From Bacteroides faecium (GTDB lineage Bacteria; Bacteroidota; Bacteroidia; Bacteroidales; Bacteroidaceae), in assembly GCF_012113595.1 (NCBI RefSeq), contig NZ_CP050831.1, positions 4,154,001 through 4,218,000 on the forward strand: 64,000 nt of DNA, written 5' to 3'. Shown in pieces: positions 7,774 through 15,870 of this stretch. Below the pieces are notes generated by a model. That model was not told the origin of the DNA. It saw only the letters and a list, made by a program, of their open reading frames with translations, and made no database searches. Positions within the stretch are counted from its first letter, which is position 1, and each line of letters opens with the position of its first letter. The translations under genes were made by a program, and so were the position numbers.

Positions 7774-9765
7774 TTATAGTGGAATATACTCCACGAATGC
7801 TTCCATTGCTTCGTAAGAAGCCAGTCCTAACTGGTCGTACAAAGTAGCTGTACCACGGTTACGGTCTTCACTGCGTTGCCAGAACAAACGTTCGTCGTTA
7901 CCCAGGAATGGAGCGCTTTCCATCTGAGACTGATGTTTCAGGATAGAGTTGCGTTTTGCACGAAGTTCTTCCGGACTGATAGGCACTGCCATTTCGATGT
8001 TTTCAATTTCCCATTCAGCCCACGCACCACGATACATCCAGATACGACAGTCTTTCAACCATTTTGCACCCTCTTCTTTCTCGAGGTCGACAGCTGCAAA
8101 TACGGCATCTGTACATACACGGTGTGTTCCATGCGGGTCAGCCAAGTCACCGGCTACGAATATCTGATGAGGCTTCACTTCACGGAGCAAGTTACGTACG
8201 ATTTCCACATCTGCTTCGCTGATAGGATTTTTCTGAATCTTACCTGTTTCGTAGAATGGCAGGTCAAGGAAGTGTACGCGATCCAACGGAATATTATTAT
8301 AAGAAGAAGCTGTACGGGCTTCACCACGACGAATCAGACCTTTGATAGTCAGAATGTCACGGCTGTCCATATCGCCGTCTTTCTTATTTTTCAAGAAGTT
8401 ACGTATCTCCGTATACTTCTCATTGATAATCTGATCCTCGCTATTATTGAAAATCTGATTGAATCCGTTGATGAAATGCATGAAACGCACCACTTCTTCA
8501 TCACCTACGGCGATATTGCCGGAAGTTTCGTAAGCTACATGTACTTCGTGTTTTTGCTCTACCAGACGGCGGAGTGTTCCACCCATGGAGATAACGTCAT
8601 CATCCGGGTGCGGAGAGAAGATTATCACACGTTTCGGGAACGGTTTGGCGCGTTCGGGACGGTAAGTATCATCGGCATTCGGTTTGCCACCCGGCCATCC
8701 GGTGATGGTATGCTGCAAATCATTGAAAATCTTGATATTTACATTGTATGCAGAACCGAAAAGTGCCAACAGCTCACTCAAACCGTTTTCGTTATAGTCC
8801 TTATTTGTCAATTTCAAGATAGGCTTGCCTGTCAACTGACATAACCAGACGATGGCGCTGCGGATCAGTTTGTCATTCCATTCGCAGGAAGTTACCAACC
8901 ACGGACGTTGGATACGTGTCAGGTTCATAGCTGCCGAAAGGTCGAGAGCTACATGCGCGTTGTTGTGAGTTTGCAGATAAGATGCAGGAATTGTGTCAGT
9001 GATGGCACCTTCCACACATTCTTTAATCATGGCTGCCTTATTTTCACCCCATGCAAGTAGATAAACCTTCTTTGCACCGAGAATGGTAGCTACACCCATC
9101 GTGATAGAGCTGATCGGAGTATTGTCCATCGTTCCGAAAATCTTGGCTGCTTCATTGCGTGATGCATTATCCAGCAAAATCAAACGAGTGGTAGAGTTCA
9201 GGCGTGAACCCGGTTCGTTGAATGCGATATTACCTACACGACCGATACCCAGCAAAGCAATATCGATACCGCCAAAGCTTTCGATACGTTGTTCGTACAG
9301 ACGGCAATATTCAAAGATAGTATCTTTGGCAATGCTTCCGTCCGGAGTGAATATATTCTGCTTGTCGATGTCAATATGATCCAGCAACATGCTTTTCAAA
9401 GCATTGAAGTTGCTGTTGACAGCATCGGGAGACAACGGATAATATTCGTACATGTTAAATACGATCACGTTGCGGAAGCTGAGTCCTTCTTCCTTGTGCA
9501 TGCGGATAAGTTCCGTATATACATGTCTGGGTGAATCGCCGCCAGGCAGTGCCAATACGCAGAAACGTCCTGCTTTTTGTTTTTCGCGGATGGTTTGTGC
9601 TATTTCGCGAGCAATGTAGTTAGCGCCTTCTTCTACGGATTCATAGATGTCCGTAGGGATTTTTTCGAGTCTTGTCAAGACTGATTTTTCAAATGCATTC
9701 TCCGGTCTGTAGTATCTGGGGGAGACCCGGTGGAGACTGATTTGAGAACTAAGATTTGTTTTCAT
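7774..9765 (-). CDS. Fusion of a NagB-like (glucosamine-6-P deaminase-like) domain and a PIG-L/LmbE deacetylase domain, 663 aa
   Basis: Residues ~40-280 are NagB-like (LALPGGDSPRHVY, AFNEPGSRLNSTTR). Residues ~378-620 are a PIG-L/LmbE zinc deacetylase with intact metal motifs SPHPDDD (385-390) and DPHGTHR. In the NagB half the catalytic residues of the E. coli enzyme are replaced: the Asp of FNMDEY is Tyr106 (FNMYEY), and GNDGHIAFNEP reads GRVGNIAFNEP, so the catalytic Asp is Val177 and the catalytic His is Asn179; only Glu184 remains. The deaminase half therefore looks like a sugar-phosphate-binding pseudoenzyme, while the deacetylase half should be active on an N-acetylated amino sugar or conjugate. 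The start at ATG 9765 fits the -7 element at 9821-9828; longer starts would be TTG and precede that element. Confidence 0.9.
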   Translation of the reverse strand: MKTNLSSQISLHRVSPRYYRPENAFEKSVLTRLEKIPTDIYESVEEGANYIAREIAQTIREKQKAGRFCVLALPGGDSPRHVYTELIRMHKEEGLSFRNVIVFNMYEYYPLSPDAVNSNFNALKSMLLDHIDIDKQNIFTPDGSIAKDTIFEYCRLYEQRIESFGGIDIALLGIGRVGNIAFNEPGSRLNSTTRLILLDNASRNEAAKIFGTMDNTPISSITMGVATILGAKKVYLLAWGENKAAMIKECVEGAITDTIPASYLQTHNNAHVALDLSAAMNLTRIQRPWLVTSCEWNDKLIRSAIVWLCQLTGKPILKLTNKDYNENGLSELLALFGSAYNVNIKIFNDLQHTITGWPGGKPNADDTYRPERAKPFPKRVIIFSPHPDDDVISMGGTLRRLVEQKHEVHVAYETSGNIAVGDEEVVRFMHFINGFNQIFNNSEDQIINEKYTEIRNFLKNKKDGDMDSRDILTIKGLIRRGEARTASSYNNIPLDRVHFLDLPFYETGKIQKNPISEADVEIVRNLLREVKPHQIFVAGDLADPHGTHRVCTDAVFAAVDLEKEEGAKWLKDCRIWMYRGAWAEWEIENIEMAVPISPEELRAKRNSILKHQSQMESAPFLGNDERLFWQRSEDRNRGTATLYDQLGLASYEAMEAFVEYIPL

Positions 9766-9820
9766 AAAGTTGTTAATTAAGTTATGTAAGATTAGCGTCC
9801 TTACGACTGTATTTTCACGA

Positions 9821-9828
9821 CAAAGATA
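9821..9828 (-). promoter_or_regulatory. -7 element for the NagB/PIG-L gene
   Basis: TATCTTTG on the minus strand, 55 bp before the ATG at 9765. The -33 box is weak. Confidence 0.55.
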
Positions 9829-9913
9829 CAAAAGAAGTCTATATTATTAACTACCTACTTCTAGGTATTGTTGTCGTTTCAATCCGTTTTTAACATTTGT
9901 TTTGTAGCGTATC

Positions 9914-10690
9914 CTATAGATGAAATTCGTCGGCATCTTTCCATACCGGAAACTTTTCTCTGAATTGGTTGAGAGAAGCCAGATTGAGCGTTGTCGTAGC
10001 TATTCCCTCTTGTCCGTCGGGCAGAGAAGCTACTTCTTCGCCATAAGCCGAGTAAACTTTGCTGCCGCCGTTATATTCCAAGTGATATCCGTCGGTTCCT
10101 GTTCTGTTCACACCGCATACATAGCATTGATTCTCGAGCGCACGCGCACGCAGCAGGGTATCCCATGCCAGGCGGCGGGGAATGGGCCAGTTTGCTACAT
10201 ATATTAATAGGTCATATTCGTTGTTTACATTCCGGCTCCATACCGGGAAACGAAGGTCATAGCAGACGAGCAGGCAGATATTCCATCCGTGGTAGGGGAT
10301 AATAAGCCGTTTGTCACCGGCTGAAAAATGCTCTGCTTCCCGTCCCATGCGGAACAGATGTCGTTTGTCATAATAGAATTCTTCTCCTTCGGGAGTCAGA
10401 AAGAAGGCGCGGTTATAAAACTGTCCGTTTTCTGCCGCTATATAACTTCCGCAGATAGCCAGTTGAAATCGTGAAGCCCATTGCTTGAGAACTGTGATTG
10501 TCTCGCCGGAGCTTGATTCTGCCAACATTTTGCTCTGCATACTGAATCCGGTAGAGAACATCTCCGGTAAAACAACAATCTCCGTTGTTCCACGGAGGCT
10601 TTGCAGCTTTTCGTGGAGCAAACGGAGATTTTCTTGTTTATTTTCCCAAACGATATCGGTTTGTACTATGGAAATACGGATAGACTCCAT
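9914..10690 (-). CDS. Omega-amidase of the nitrilase family (YafV/NIT2-like)
   Basis: A 258-residue carbon-nitrogen hydrolase. The nitrilase catalytic triad is visible: Glu43 in LPEMFSTGF, Lys109 in YYDKRHLF and Cys143 in VCYDLRFPVWSRN. The MFSTGF and CYDLRFP segments are typical of the YafV/omega-amidase branch, which hydrolyses alpha-ketoglutaramate or alpha-ketosuccinamate to the oxoacid and ammonia, a metabolite-repair role after glutamine transamination. The protein is cytoplasmic with no signal peptide. It is the last gene of an apparent operon with the acyltransferase and the 89-aa gene upstream (25-nt gap). The assignment to omega-amidase is family knowledge; the triad is seen. Confidence 0.9.
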   Translation of the reverse strand: MESIRISIVQTDIVWENKQENLRLLHEKLQSLRGTTEIVVLPEMFSTGFSMQSKMLAESSSGETITVLKQWASRFQLAICGSYIAAENGQFYNRAFFLTPEGEEFYYDKRHLFRMGREAEHFSAGDKRLIIPYHGWNICLLVCYDLRFPVWSRNVNNEYDLLIYVANWPIPRRLAWDTLLRARALENQCYVCGVNRTGTDGYHLEYNGGSKVYSAYGEEVASLPDGQEGIATTTLNLASLNQFREKFPVWKDADEFHL

Positions 10691-10715
10691 AATTGAATAC
10701 CTCTATACTTAATAT

Positions 10716-11270
10716 TTAAAGTTCGCCAAGAGCAAAATTCTCAGGATGTTTTCCTTTGAAATCCTTGAAATAAAGTTTGATTTCTCTCATATCCTTGCTG
10801 ATATCTCCCGACGGCATGATAGCTTTTGTTGCCGAGATTGTCTTTTTGCTGTAATCAATACCGATTAGAACAATAGGGACCTGAGCCTTCTGGGCGATAA
10901 AATAAAAACCTTTCTTCCAATTTGGATTCGCTTTGCGGGTTCCTTCGGGAGTGATAGCCAGGTGGAACTTTTTGCACTCGGCAAAATGGCGGACCATCTG
11001 GTCGACTAACGAAGTCTTCCGGCTACGATCTACAGGAATCCCGCCCACTGCTCTGAAAAACAATCCGAGCGGAAAGAAAAACCATTCTTTTTTCATCATG
11101 AAACTTGTCTTGCGGCCTAAAGAGCCGTAAAACAGTTTTCCAATAAATAAGTCAAAGTTCGTTGTGTGTGGAGCGGCACATATCACGCATTTATCATAAT
11201 TAGGTACCGTAACGTTTGTCTTCCACCCTAACAGGCGGTAATAGATAAAGCTATAAATTGCTTTCTTCAT
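10716..11270 (-). CDS. 1-acylglycerol-3-phosphate acyltransferase-like protein (PlsC family), 184 aa
   Basis: A short PlsC-type acyltransferase. The catalytic HX4D motif is APHTTNFD (His35, Asp40), and the phosphate-binding motif is TPEGTRK (Glu109). GGIPVDRS matches the third conserved block. The protein is shorter than usual PlsC (about 240 aa) and belongs to a compact group common in Bacteroidetes, so the lipid or sugar acceptor is uncertain. It has one hydrophobic stretch (WFFFPLGLFFRAVGG) that probably associates with the inner membrane. It lies 7 nt after the 89-aa gene and 25 nt before the omega-amidase gene, suggesting co-transcription. Confidence 0.87.
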   Translation of the reverse strand: MKKAIYSFIYYRLLGWKTNVTVPNYDKCVICAAPHTTNFDLFIGKLFYGSLGRKTSFMMKKEWFFFPLGLFFRAVGGIPVDRSRKTSLVDQMVRHFAECKKFHLAITPEGTRKANPNWKKGFYFIAQKAQVPIVLIGIDYSKKTISATKAIMPSGDISKDMREIKLYFKDFKGKHPENFALGEL

Positions 11271-11277
11271 TCTTTTT

Positions 11278-11547
11278 TTAGTTCAATTTTCCTATAGCTT
11301 CAATAATCTCGTTTACCTTTGCATTAAAGTCTGCACGGAATTTCTTATAAAAACCTTTCACATTGCCCGGTTCCGTATGGCTGATACGGGTTACAAATTC
11401 ATCCTGCATCTTCAGTACTTCAGCCATCAACTCATCAGCTTTAGCCTTGTCAGTTCCAGGGATAAACATGGTGTTGATTAAACACTCGGTGAATAATTCT
11501 CCTGCGATATAGTTTACGTTCTTTTTGAGTTCTCTTCTACTTGCCAT
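11278..11547 (-). CDS. Conserved hypothetical helical protein, 89 aa
   Basis: A small, soluble, Lys-rich, all-helical protein beginning MASRRELKKNVNYIAGELF. No signal peptide or metal motif is visible, and no function is known to me. It is the first gene of the three-gene minus-strand operon with the PlsC-like and omega-amidase genes. A weak -7 element (TATCTTTA, 11595-11588) lies 41 bp before the start. Confidence 0.75.
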   Translation of the reverse strand: MASRRELKKNVNYIAGELFTECLINTMFIPGTDKAKADELMAEVLKMQDEFVTRISHTEPGNVKGFYKKFRADFNAKVNEIIEAIGKLN

Positions 11548-12488
11548 AATCTTTATATTTAATGGTGAATAATAAAAATACTTGCGGTAAAGATAGGCAC
11601 TTTCTTTGATTCAGGCGAATAAATAATCGAAAAAAACATTATTCAAGCCTGCATCTTCTTGCTGTATCCCTAATTTGATAGGAGATAGCGGGTGAAGGAC
11701 AACCCTTTTTTAATTCTAATACATAACTGCTTTAATATATAAATCTAATTTAGATTAACTCTATTGATGGGCTATATTATACGGACTAATAATAAGTTCA
11801 TGAAACCGCTTTCAGCCTTCAGTTTCTTTCAAAATGCTCCATTTCATCGAACGATTTGGCTGAAACCGCCTTTAAAATGAAAAGGATAGCTTTCAGCCTG
11901 TTTTTTAGAGCCTTTGTTTACTCCAAACAGAGGGTCTGTTCGACTGAAACAGAGCCTCTGTTTTACACAAATAGAGCCTCTGTTTTCTTTTTGTTTCCAT
12001 ATACACTCTTCGGCTATATTACGCCCGGGCATTAGCGAATGCCAGTCCACGTGTGGGCAGCCTTTTGCCGGCTGCTTAGTAAAGTTCTGCCTACGTGTTA
12101 GCAAAGCTTTGCCGGCACATGAGTGAGTACGTGCCTACAAAAAAGATGGCTGAAGGCGAAATGACTCCCTTTCAGGGTGTGCTTTCAGCCGAATCGCCTT
12201 CTATTAAGTCGTTTCAACGCTCAAACCAGACCTGAAAGCGACTTTTGTATTATATATTCGGAGGGGTAAAAACAGGTACTTGAATAGGAAAAAACATATA
12301 GGAGACTTGTTGGTGACAAGTACTGCATTTAGCCAAATGATATAGGAGAGTTGCGAAAGACAAGTACAAGGTATTTATCGCTGTAGTACTGAGAATTCTT
12401 TTACTTTTTTATTTTTATAGCCGTTAAAATCATAAAGTGGCTTATTTTTGTTCTTTCTCTTATAATGTATAATATAAAATAATTTGAG
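11548..12488. other. 940-bp intergenic region with repeats, no credible gene
   Basis: No open frame here resembles a protein. The left part (11800-11900) and right part (12145-12240) contain several scattered copies, in both orientations, of GCTTTCAGCC. Between them lies the 22-bp-period array described separately. The last ~200 bp lead to the recombinase gene and contain TATTTTTG at 12443-12450, a possible -7 element 38 bp before its ATG. Confidence 0.7.
11903..12144. repeat. Contiguous array of eleven 22-bp units, two sub-families
   Basis: Reading the sequence in consecutive 22-base blocks from 11903 gives clear columns. Blocks 1-4 (11903, 11925, 11947, 11969) share A-A-A-C-A-G-A-G-x-x-T-C-T-G-T-T, a near-perfect palindrome. 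Block 5 (11991) is unlike the rest. Blocks 6-11 (12013 to 12123) share G at position 1, G-C-C at positions 11-13 (one GTC), and often ACGTGTTA at positions 15-22. The period is exact over 242 bp and is not a multiple of three. Units touch each other, so there are no CRISPR-like spacers. Confidence 0.75.
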
Positions 12489-13445
12489 ATGCAAAAGATG
12501 AGCAAAAATGGATTTAGACGATGTGCGGAGATGTACATCGAGTGTTTAAAGAAAGAAGGACGCTATTCTACGGCGCATGTCTACAAGAATGCACTGTTAT
12601 CGTTCACTACGTTTTGCGGTACACTGAATGTATCGTTCAGCCAAATAACCCGGGAGCGTTTACGTTGCTACGGGCAGTATCTTTATGAATGTGGCTTGAA
12701 GCCTAATACGGTTTCTACGTATATGCGCATGCTTCGCAGCATTTATAATAAGGGTGTGGAATCGGGAAGTGCGCCTTATGTGCACCGGTTGTTTCGTGAA
12801 GTCTATACTGGAGTAGATATTCGGCAAAAGAAAGCCTTACCCGTTGCCGAGCTACACAGGCTTTTGTATGAGGATCCCAAATCAGAACGTTTACGGCATA
12901 CACAAGTTGTCGCTGCTTTGATGTTTCAGTTTTGTGGAATGTCATTTGCTGATTTGGCTCATTTGGAAAAATCTTCTTTAGACAGGAATGTGCTACGGTA
13001 TAATCGTATCAAGACCAAAACTCCTATGAGTGTGGAAGTGCTCGATACTGCGAAAGAGATGATTAATCAACTTCGAAATAATCATGTGGCGCTTTCCGGC
13101 TGTCCCGATTATCTATTTGATATTCTGTCCGGCGACAAGAAACGGAAAGATGAAAGGACCTATCGGGAATATCAGTCTGCACTTCGAAAGTTTAATAACC
13201 GCTTGAAGGATTTGGCAAGGGCGCTTCATCTGAACTCTCCCGTGTCCTCTTATACATTTCGTCACTCTTGGGCAACAACTGCCAAATATCGCGGAGTGCC
13301 TATTGAAATGATAAGTGAATCGTTAGGTCATAAATCTATAAAAACAACACAAATCTATCTGAAAGGCTTCAATTTGCAAGAACGTACAGAAATAAACAAA
13401 ATGAATTTATCTTACGTCAAAAATTGCTATGTAGGTAGATGGTAA
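12489..13445 (+). CDS. Tyrosine site-specific recombinase next to an invertible segment, 318 aa
   Basis: Residues ~10-100 form a SAM-like core-binding domain (phage integrase N-terminal type) and residues ~115-310 the catalytic domain. Visible catalytic residues are Arg258 and His259 (YTFRHSWAT), His281 (LGHKS) and nucleophile Tyr290 (TTQIYLKGF). At the first-arginine region the sequence is FQFCGMSFADLAHL (Cys149, Ser152). Bacteroides relatives usually read RGMSF here, and a CGT-to-TGT change would give the Cys seen. The gene ends 35 bp before the left repeat of an invertible segment, so it is the obvious candidate for catalysing that inversion. Whether the Arg-to-Cys difference lowers activity is open. 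Confidence 0.92.
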   Translation: MQKMSKNGFRRCAEMYIECLKKEGRYSTAHVYKNALLSFTTFCGTLNVSFSQITRERLRCYGQYLYECGLKPNTVSTYMRMLRSIYNKGVESGSAPYVHRLFREVYTGVDIRQKKALPVAELHRLLYEDPKSERLRHTQVVAALMFQFCGMSFADLAHLEKSSLDRNVLRYNRIKTKTPMSVEVLDTAKEMINQLRNNHVALSGCPDYLFDILSGDKKRKDERTYREYQSALRKFNNRLKDLARALHLNSPVSSYTFRHSWATTAKYRGVPIEMISESLGHKSIKTTQIYLKGFNLQERTEINKMNLSYVKNCYVGRW

Positions 13446-13480
13446 AAATGTAAAGTGTTAGTAACCAATGATAAAATATG

Positions 13481-13504
13481 TCTGTTACTTCTTAGGTAAC
13501 AGAA
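13481..13504 (+). repeat. Left inverted repeat (recombination site) of the invertible segment
   Basis: A 24-bp sequence whose exact reverse complement occurs at 13752-13775. Within it, 8-bp arms TCTGTTAC and GTAACAGA flank a 7-bp asymmetric centre TTCTTAG, the layout of a tyrosine-recombinase core site. Confidence 0.93.
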
Positions 13505-13516
13505 ATTAATCTGGCG

Positions 13517-13549
13517 CAAAGATAGATAAAAAAAGAAATAGCAAACAAA
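13517..13549 (-). promoter_or_regulatory. Invertible promoter, currently facing the recombinase gene
   Basis: On the minus strand TTTG (13549-13546), a 21-nt gap and TATCTTTG (13524-13517). In the present orientation it would transcribe antisense into the 3' end of the recombinase gene. Confidence 0.78.
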
Positions 13550-13751
13550 TATTCTTCCATTTTTTTTCGTTTTATCTGAAACATAGGGCAAAAAAATATA
13601 TGAACATGAAATAAACTAATCTTCATGCCCTGCCATTCCTTAGCTTTAAATTTAAAAGAATCTCTGCCTTCACTAAGGTCTGAAAACCTTTTCCTCTACA
13701 TTTGTCGATGTTTTTCTTTATTTTCATTCCGGTTGGTTTCGATTGTGTGTA

Positions 13752-13775
13752 TTCTGTTACCTAAGAAGTAACAGA
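13752..13775 (-). repeat. Right inverted repeat (recombination site) of the invertible segment
   Basis: Exact reverse complement of 13481-13504: arms TCTGTTAC and GTAACAGA around the centre CTAAGAA. Lies 74 bp before the first gene of the controlled operon. Confidence 0.93.
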
Positions 13776-13849
13776 AAATAGAATAGTAAAAATAGTAGAT
13801 TAATCGGTTATCTGGTAAATCTCTATTGGGGAACAACATACAAATAACA

Positions 13850-14599
13850 ATGGAACAAACTAAAGCGGTTTTCAAAGATAAGCCTCTTATCTTATTAAAA
13901 GGCATTATTCTACTTCTGATTTTCATTCTGACGACCAGTTTGGCTCGTGCACAATATTCCTTGGGAACAACGGGACAATTGATGATACCCACTGCCGAGA
14001 TGCAGGAAACCGGTACATTTATGGGAGGAGCAAACTTTCTTCCCGAACAGGTAACTCCTTCCGTTTTCAGCTTTCCCACTATGAATTACTTCGTGGATAT
14101 GACCTTGTTCTCTTTTATAGAATTTACTTATCGGATGACATTACTCAAAATGACAACTGCTACGGGGAGAACAGGTTATCACAATCAAGACCGCTCCAAT
14201 ACTATCCGTATCCGCCCGATAAAGGAAAGCCGTTACATTCCGGCTGTTGTGGTAGGCGCGGATGATCTTCTGACTGAAGGAGCAACTCCGTATTGGGGAG
14301 CTTATTACGGTGTACTTACTAAAACAATCAGATTTCGTTCGGGACATCAACTGGCGGTTACGGCAGGTTGGTATTTTCATCAAGGCGACAAGCCTGTATA
14401 TAATGAAGGGCCTTTCGGAGGAATTCGTTATACTCCCTCTTTTTGCAGGGAACTGAAATTCATGGCGGAATATGATACGCATGGTTGGAACATCGGTGCC
14501 ACTATGCGCTTTTGGAAACATTTGTCCGTCAATGTGTTTACCCGCGAATTTACATGCGTGTCTGCCGGTTTACGGTATGAATGTACATTAATACATTAA
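13850..14599 (+). CDS. YjbH-like outer-membrane protein, N-terminal half, 249 aa
   Basis: A hydrophobic N-terminal signal (residues ~14-36, ending LARAQ) is followed by YSLGTTGQLMIPTAEMQETGTFMGGANF, which matches the opening of YjbH/GfcD proteins, where a GxxGLIxxPTA-type segment precedes a beta-barrel. Alternating aromatic strands follow to the end. YjbH proteins are outer-membrane components of exopolysaccharide systems. This protein is much shorter than full-length YjbH (about 700 aa), and the next gene carries the missing half. ATG 13850 was chosen; a TTG at 13826 is in frame but less likely. The stop codon directly abuts the next ATG, so translation is probably coupled. Confidence 0.72.
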   Translation: MEQTKAVFKDKPLILLKGIILLLIFILTTSLARAQYSLGTTGQLMIPTAEMQETGTFMGGANFLPEQVTPSVFSFPTMNYFVDMTLFSFIEFTYRMTLLKMTTATGRTGYHNQDRSNTIRIRPIKESRYIPAVVVGADDLLTEGATPYWGAYYGVLTKTIRFRSGHQLAVTAGWYFHQGDKPVYNEGPFGGIRYTPSFCRELKFMAEYDTHGWNIGATMRFWKHLSVNVFTREFTCVSAGLRYECTLIH

Positions 14600-15823
14600 A
14601 TGAAGATGAAAAGAATAGTTGGCATAATATGTATTTTTCTCTGTGGAGGGATTTCATTACATGCGCAGTCCGTCCGTGTGACCGGAGCTTTGAAGGAACT
14701 GGAGATGGAGAATATCTCTGTTGTAGAGAAAAGTGACACGATAACTGCGGCTTTTGAGACTTCTGTATATAGAGGAGCTTATAATGGAATCGGTATTGCC
14801 ATACGTCATTTGATTGTCATGCCGGAAGTACAGACTTTGCAGTTGGTTATATTGGATAATGCAATCCCTCAATTATGCATAACTCTTCCTGCAGAACTGA
14901 TTGAAAAGTATCAGTCCGGTGAATGTACGTTGGATGAAGTGTATCGTGATATGGGAATGACAACCTCTACCGGAACTGCCATGCATCACTTGAAAGGTGC
15001 GAAACGGGAAGACAGTACTTTCGGCAAAGTGGATTTGGTGTTATATCCCGGTGTGATGCTGGTCAATAATGTAACTTATAAATTGTATAAGGCAGCTCTT
15101 GACTTACAACCCGCCCTGGAGATGCAATTGTGGAAGGGAGCTTCACTACGGATGCAAGTCTGCCTGCCTATTGTGAATAATGAAGACGGAAAGTGGGATT
15201 GTGTTCGTTTGGGATTCATGACTTTACGCCAGGACTTCCGACTGGCTGACCATTGGAAAGGACATCTTACCGGTGGTAATTTTTCGGATGATCGCATGGG
15301 ACTTGCTGCGGGAGTCGGCTATTTTTCATCGAATGGTCGTTGGACGGTGGAAGGTGAAGGAGGAATTACGGGCTCTTCGCATTTCTATGGTAGCGACTGG
15401 AAGATGAGTAAGTGGAAAAGAGTTAACGGACGGCTTAGTGTAGGGTATTATGTGCCGGAAGTGAATACGCAGCTAAGAGTGGAAGGAGCCCGTTTTATTT
15501 ATGGGGATTATGGAATATGTGGAACGCTTTCACGTTATTTCGGTGAATATATTGTAGGTATATATGGTATGTATACGGATGGAGCAAAGAATGCCGGTTT
15601 TAACTTCTCTATTCCATTGCCGGGAAAGAAACGCAAGCGTCATGCGTTGCGGGTGATGCTCCCCGAGTATTTTGCTTTTCAGTACGATATGCGTAGTGGA
15701 AATGAATATGCCCACCGTTCGTTGGGTGAAAGCTATAATACCGAACCTAAGTCTGCCGGGAATTCACGTTTTTGGCAGCCGGATTATATCCGTTATTATT
15801 TGATTAGAACGAGTGAGAAATGA
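14600..15823 (+). CDS. YjbH-like outer-membrane protein, C-terminal half, 407 aa
   Basis: It has its own signal peptide (MKMKRIVGIICIFLCGGISLHAQ), then a soluble N-terminal region and a beta-barrel. The segment RVEGARFIYGDYGICGTLSRYFGEYIVGIYGMYTDGAKNAGFNFSIPLP, quoted here only by its key parts GDYG, LSRYFG and FSIPLP, follows the C-terminal part of YjbH, where GDxG, FSRYFGNG and ISIPF occur in that order. With the preceding gene it appears to make one YjbH-type unit as two polypeptides. Because both halves have export signals and the junction is exactly stop-then-start, this is a stable split rather than a fresh frameshift. Confidence 0.7.
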   Translation: MKMKRIVGIICIFLCGGISLHAQSVRVTGALKELEMENISVVEKSDTITAAFETSVYRGAYNGIGIAIRHLIVMPEVQTLQLVILDNAIPQLCITLPAELIEKYQSGECTLDEVYRDMGMTTSTGTAMHHLKGAKREDSTFGKVDLVLYPGVMLVNNVTYKLYKAALDLQPALEMQLWKGASLRMQVCLPIVNNEDGKWDCVRLGFMTLRQDFRLADHWKGHLTGGNFSDDRMGLAAGVGYFSSNGRWTVEGEGGITGSSHFYGSDWKMSKWKRVNGRLSVGYYVPEVNTQLRVEGARFIYGDYGICGTLSRYFGEYIVGIYGMYTDGAKNAGFNFSIPLPGKKRKRHALRVMLPEYFAFQYDMRSGNEYAHRSLGESYNTEPKSAGNSRFWQPDYIRYYLIRTSEK

Positions 15824-15870
15824 AACATGATTGATAAATGAACTTGTATTTTAAACAAAATTGAAACATT

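Larger units (their letters stand above)
13481..13775. mobile_element. Invertible DNA segment (phase switch), 295 bp including repeats
   Basis: Exact 24-bp inverted repeats bound 247 bp of AT-rich non-coding DNA. The segment lies between the tyrosine recombinase gene and the YjbH-like operon and contains a strong Bacteroides promoter, here directed leftwards, away from the operon. Inversion would place that promoter at about 13707-13739 reading right, roughly 105 bp before ATG 13850. This is the standard architecture of a Bacteroides phase-variable promoter; the assembled orientation is inferred to be OFF. A possible rightward -7 element TACATTTG at 13697-13704 has no -33 box, so weak expression in this orientation is not excluded. 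Confidence 0.9.

Noticed and set aside
7876..8844. 322-codon plus-strand frame opposite the deacetylase part of the NagB/PIG-L gene
   Set aside because: The minus-strand protein is clearly a real family member; the antisense translation is Phe/Cys/His-rich and without signal, start context or homology that I recognise.
11844..12126. Short open frames on both strands within the 22-bp array
   Set aside because: The repeat has a period not divisible by three, so the frames are by-products of repeat sequence, and neither translation looks like a protein.
11903..12144. CRISPR array
   Set aside because: Units are contiguous with no unique spacers between identical repeats, and no cas genes are nearby.
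13697..13704. TACATTTG as a functioning rightward promoter for the YjbH-like operon in the present orientation
   Set aside because: It fits the -7 consensus but no TTTG-like box is found 19-21 nt upstream, unlike the leftward promoter; kept only as a caveat.
14597..14602. Frameshift or assembly error splitting one YjbH gene
   Set aside because: The second part begins with a full signal peptide, which would be out of place inside a single protein, so two separate genes are more likely.
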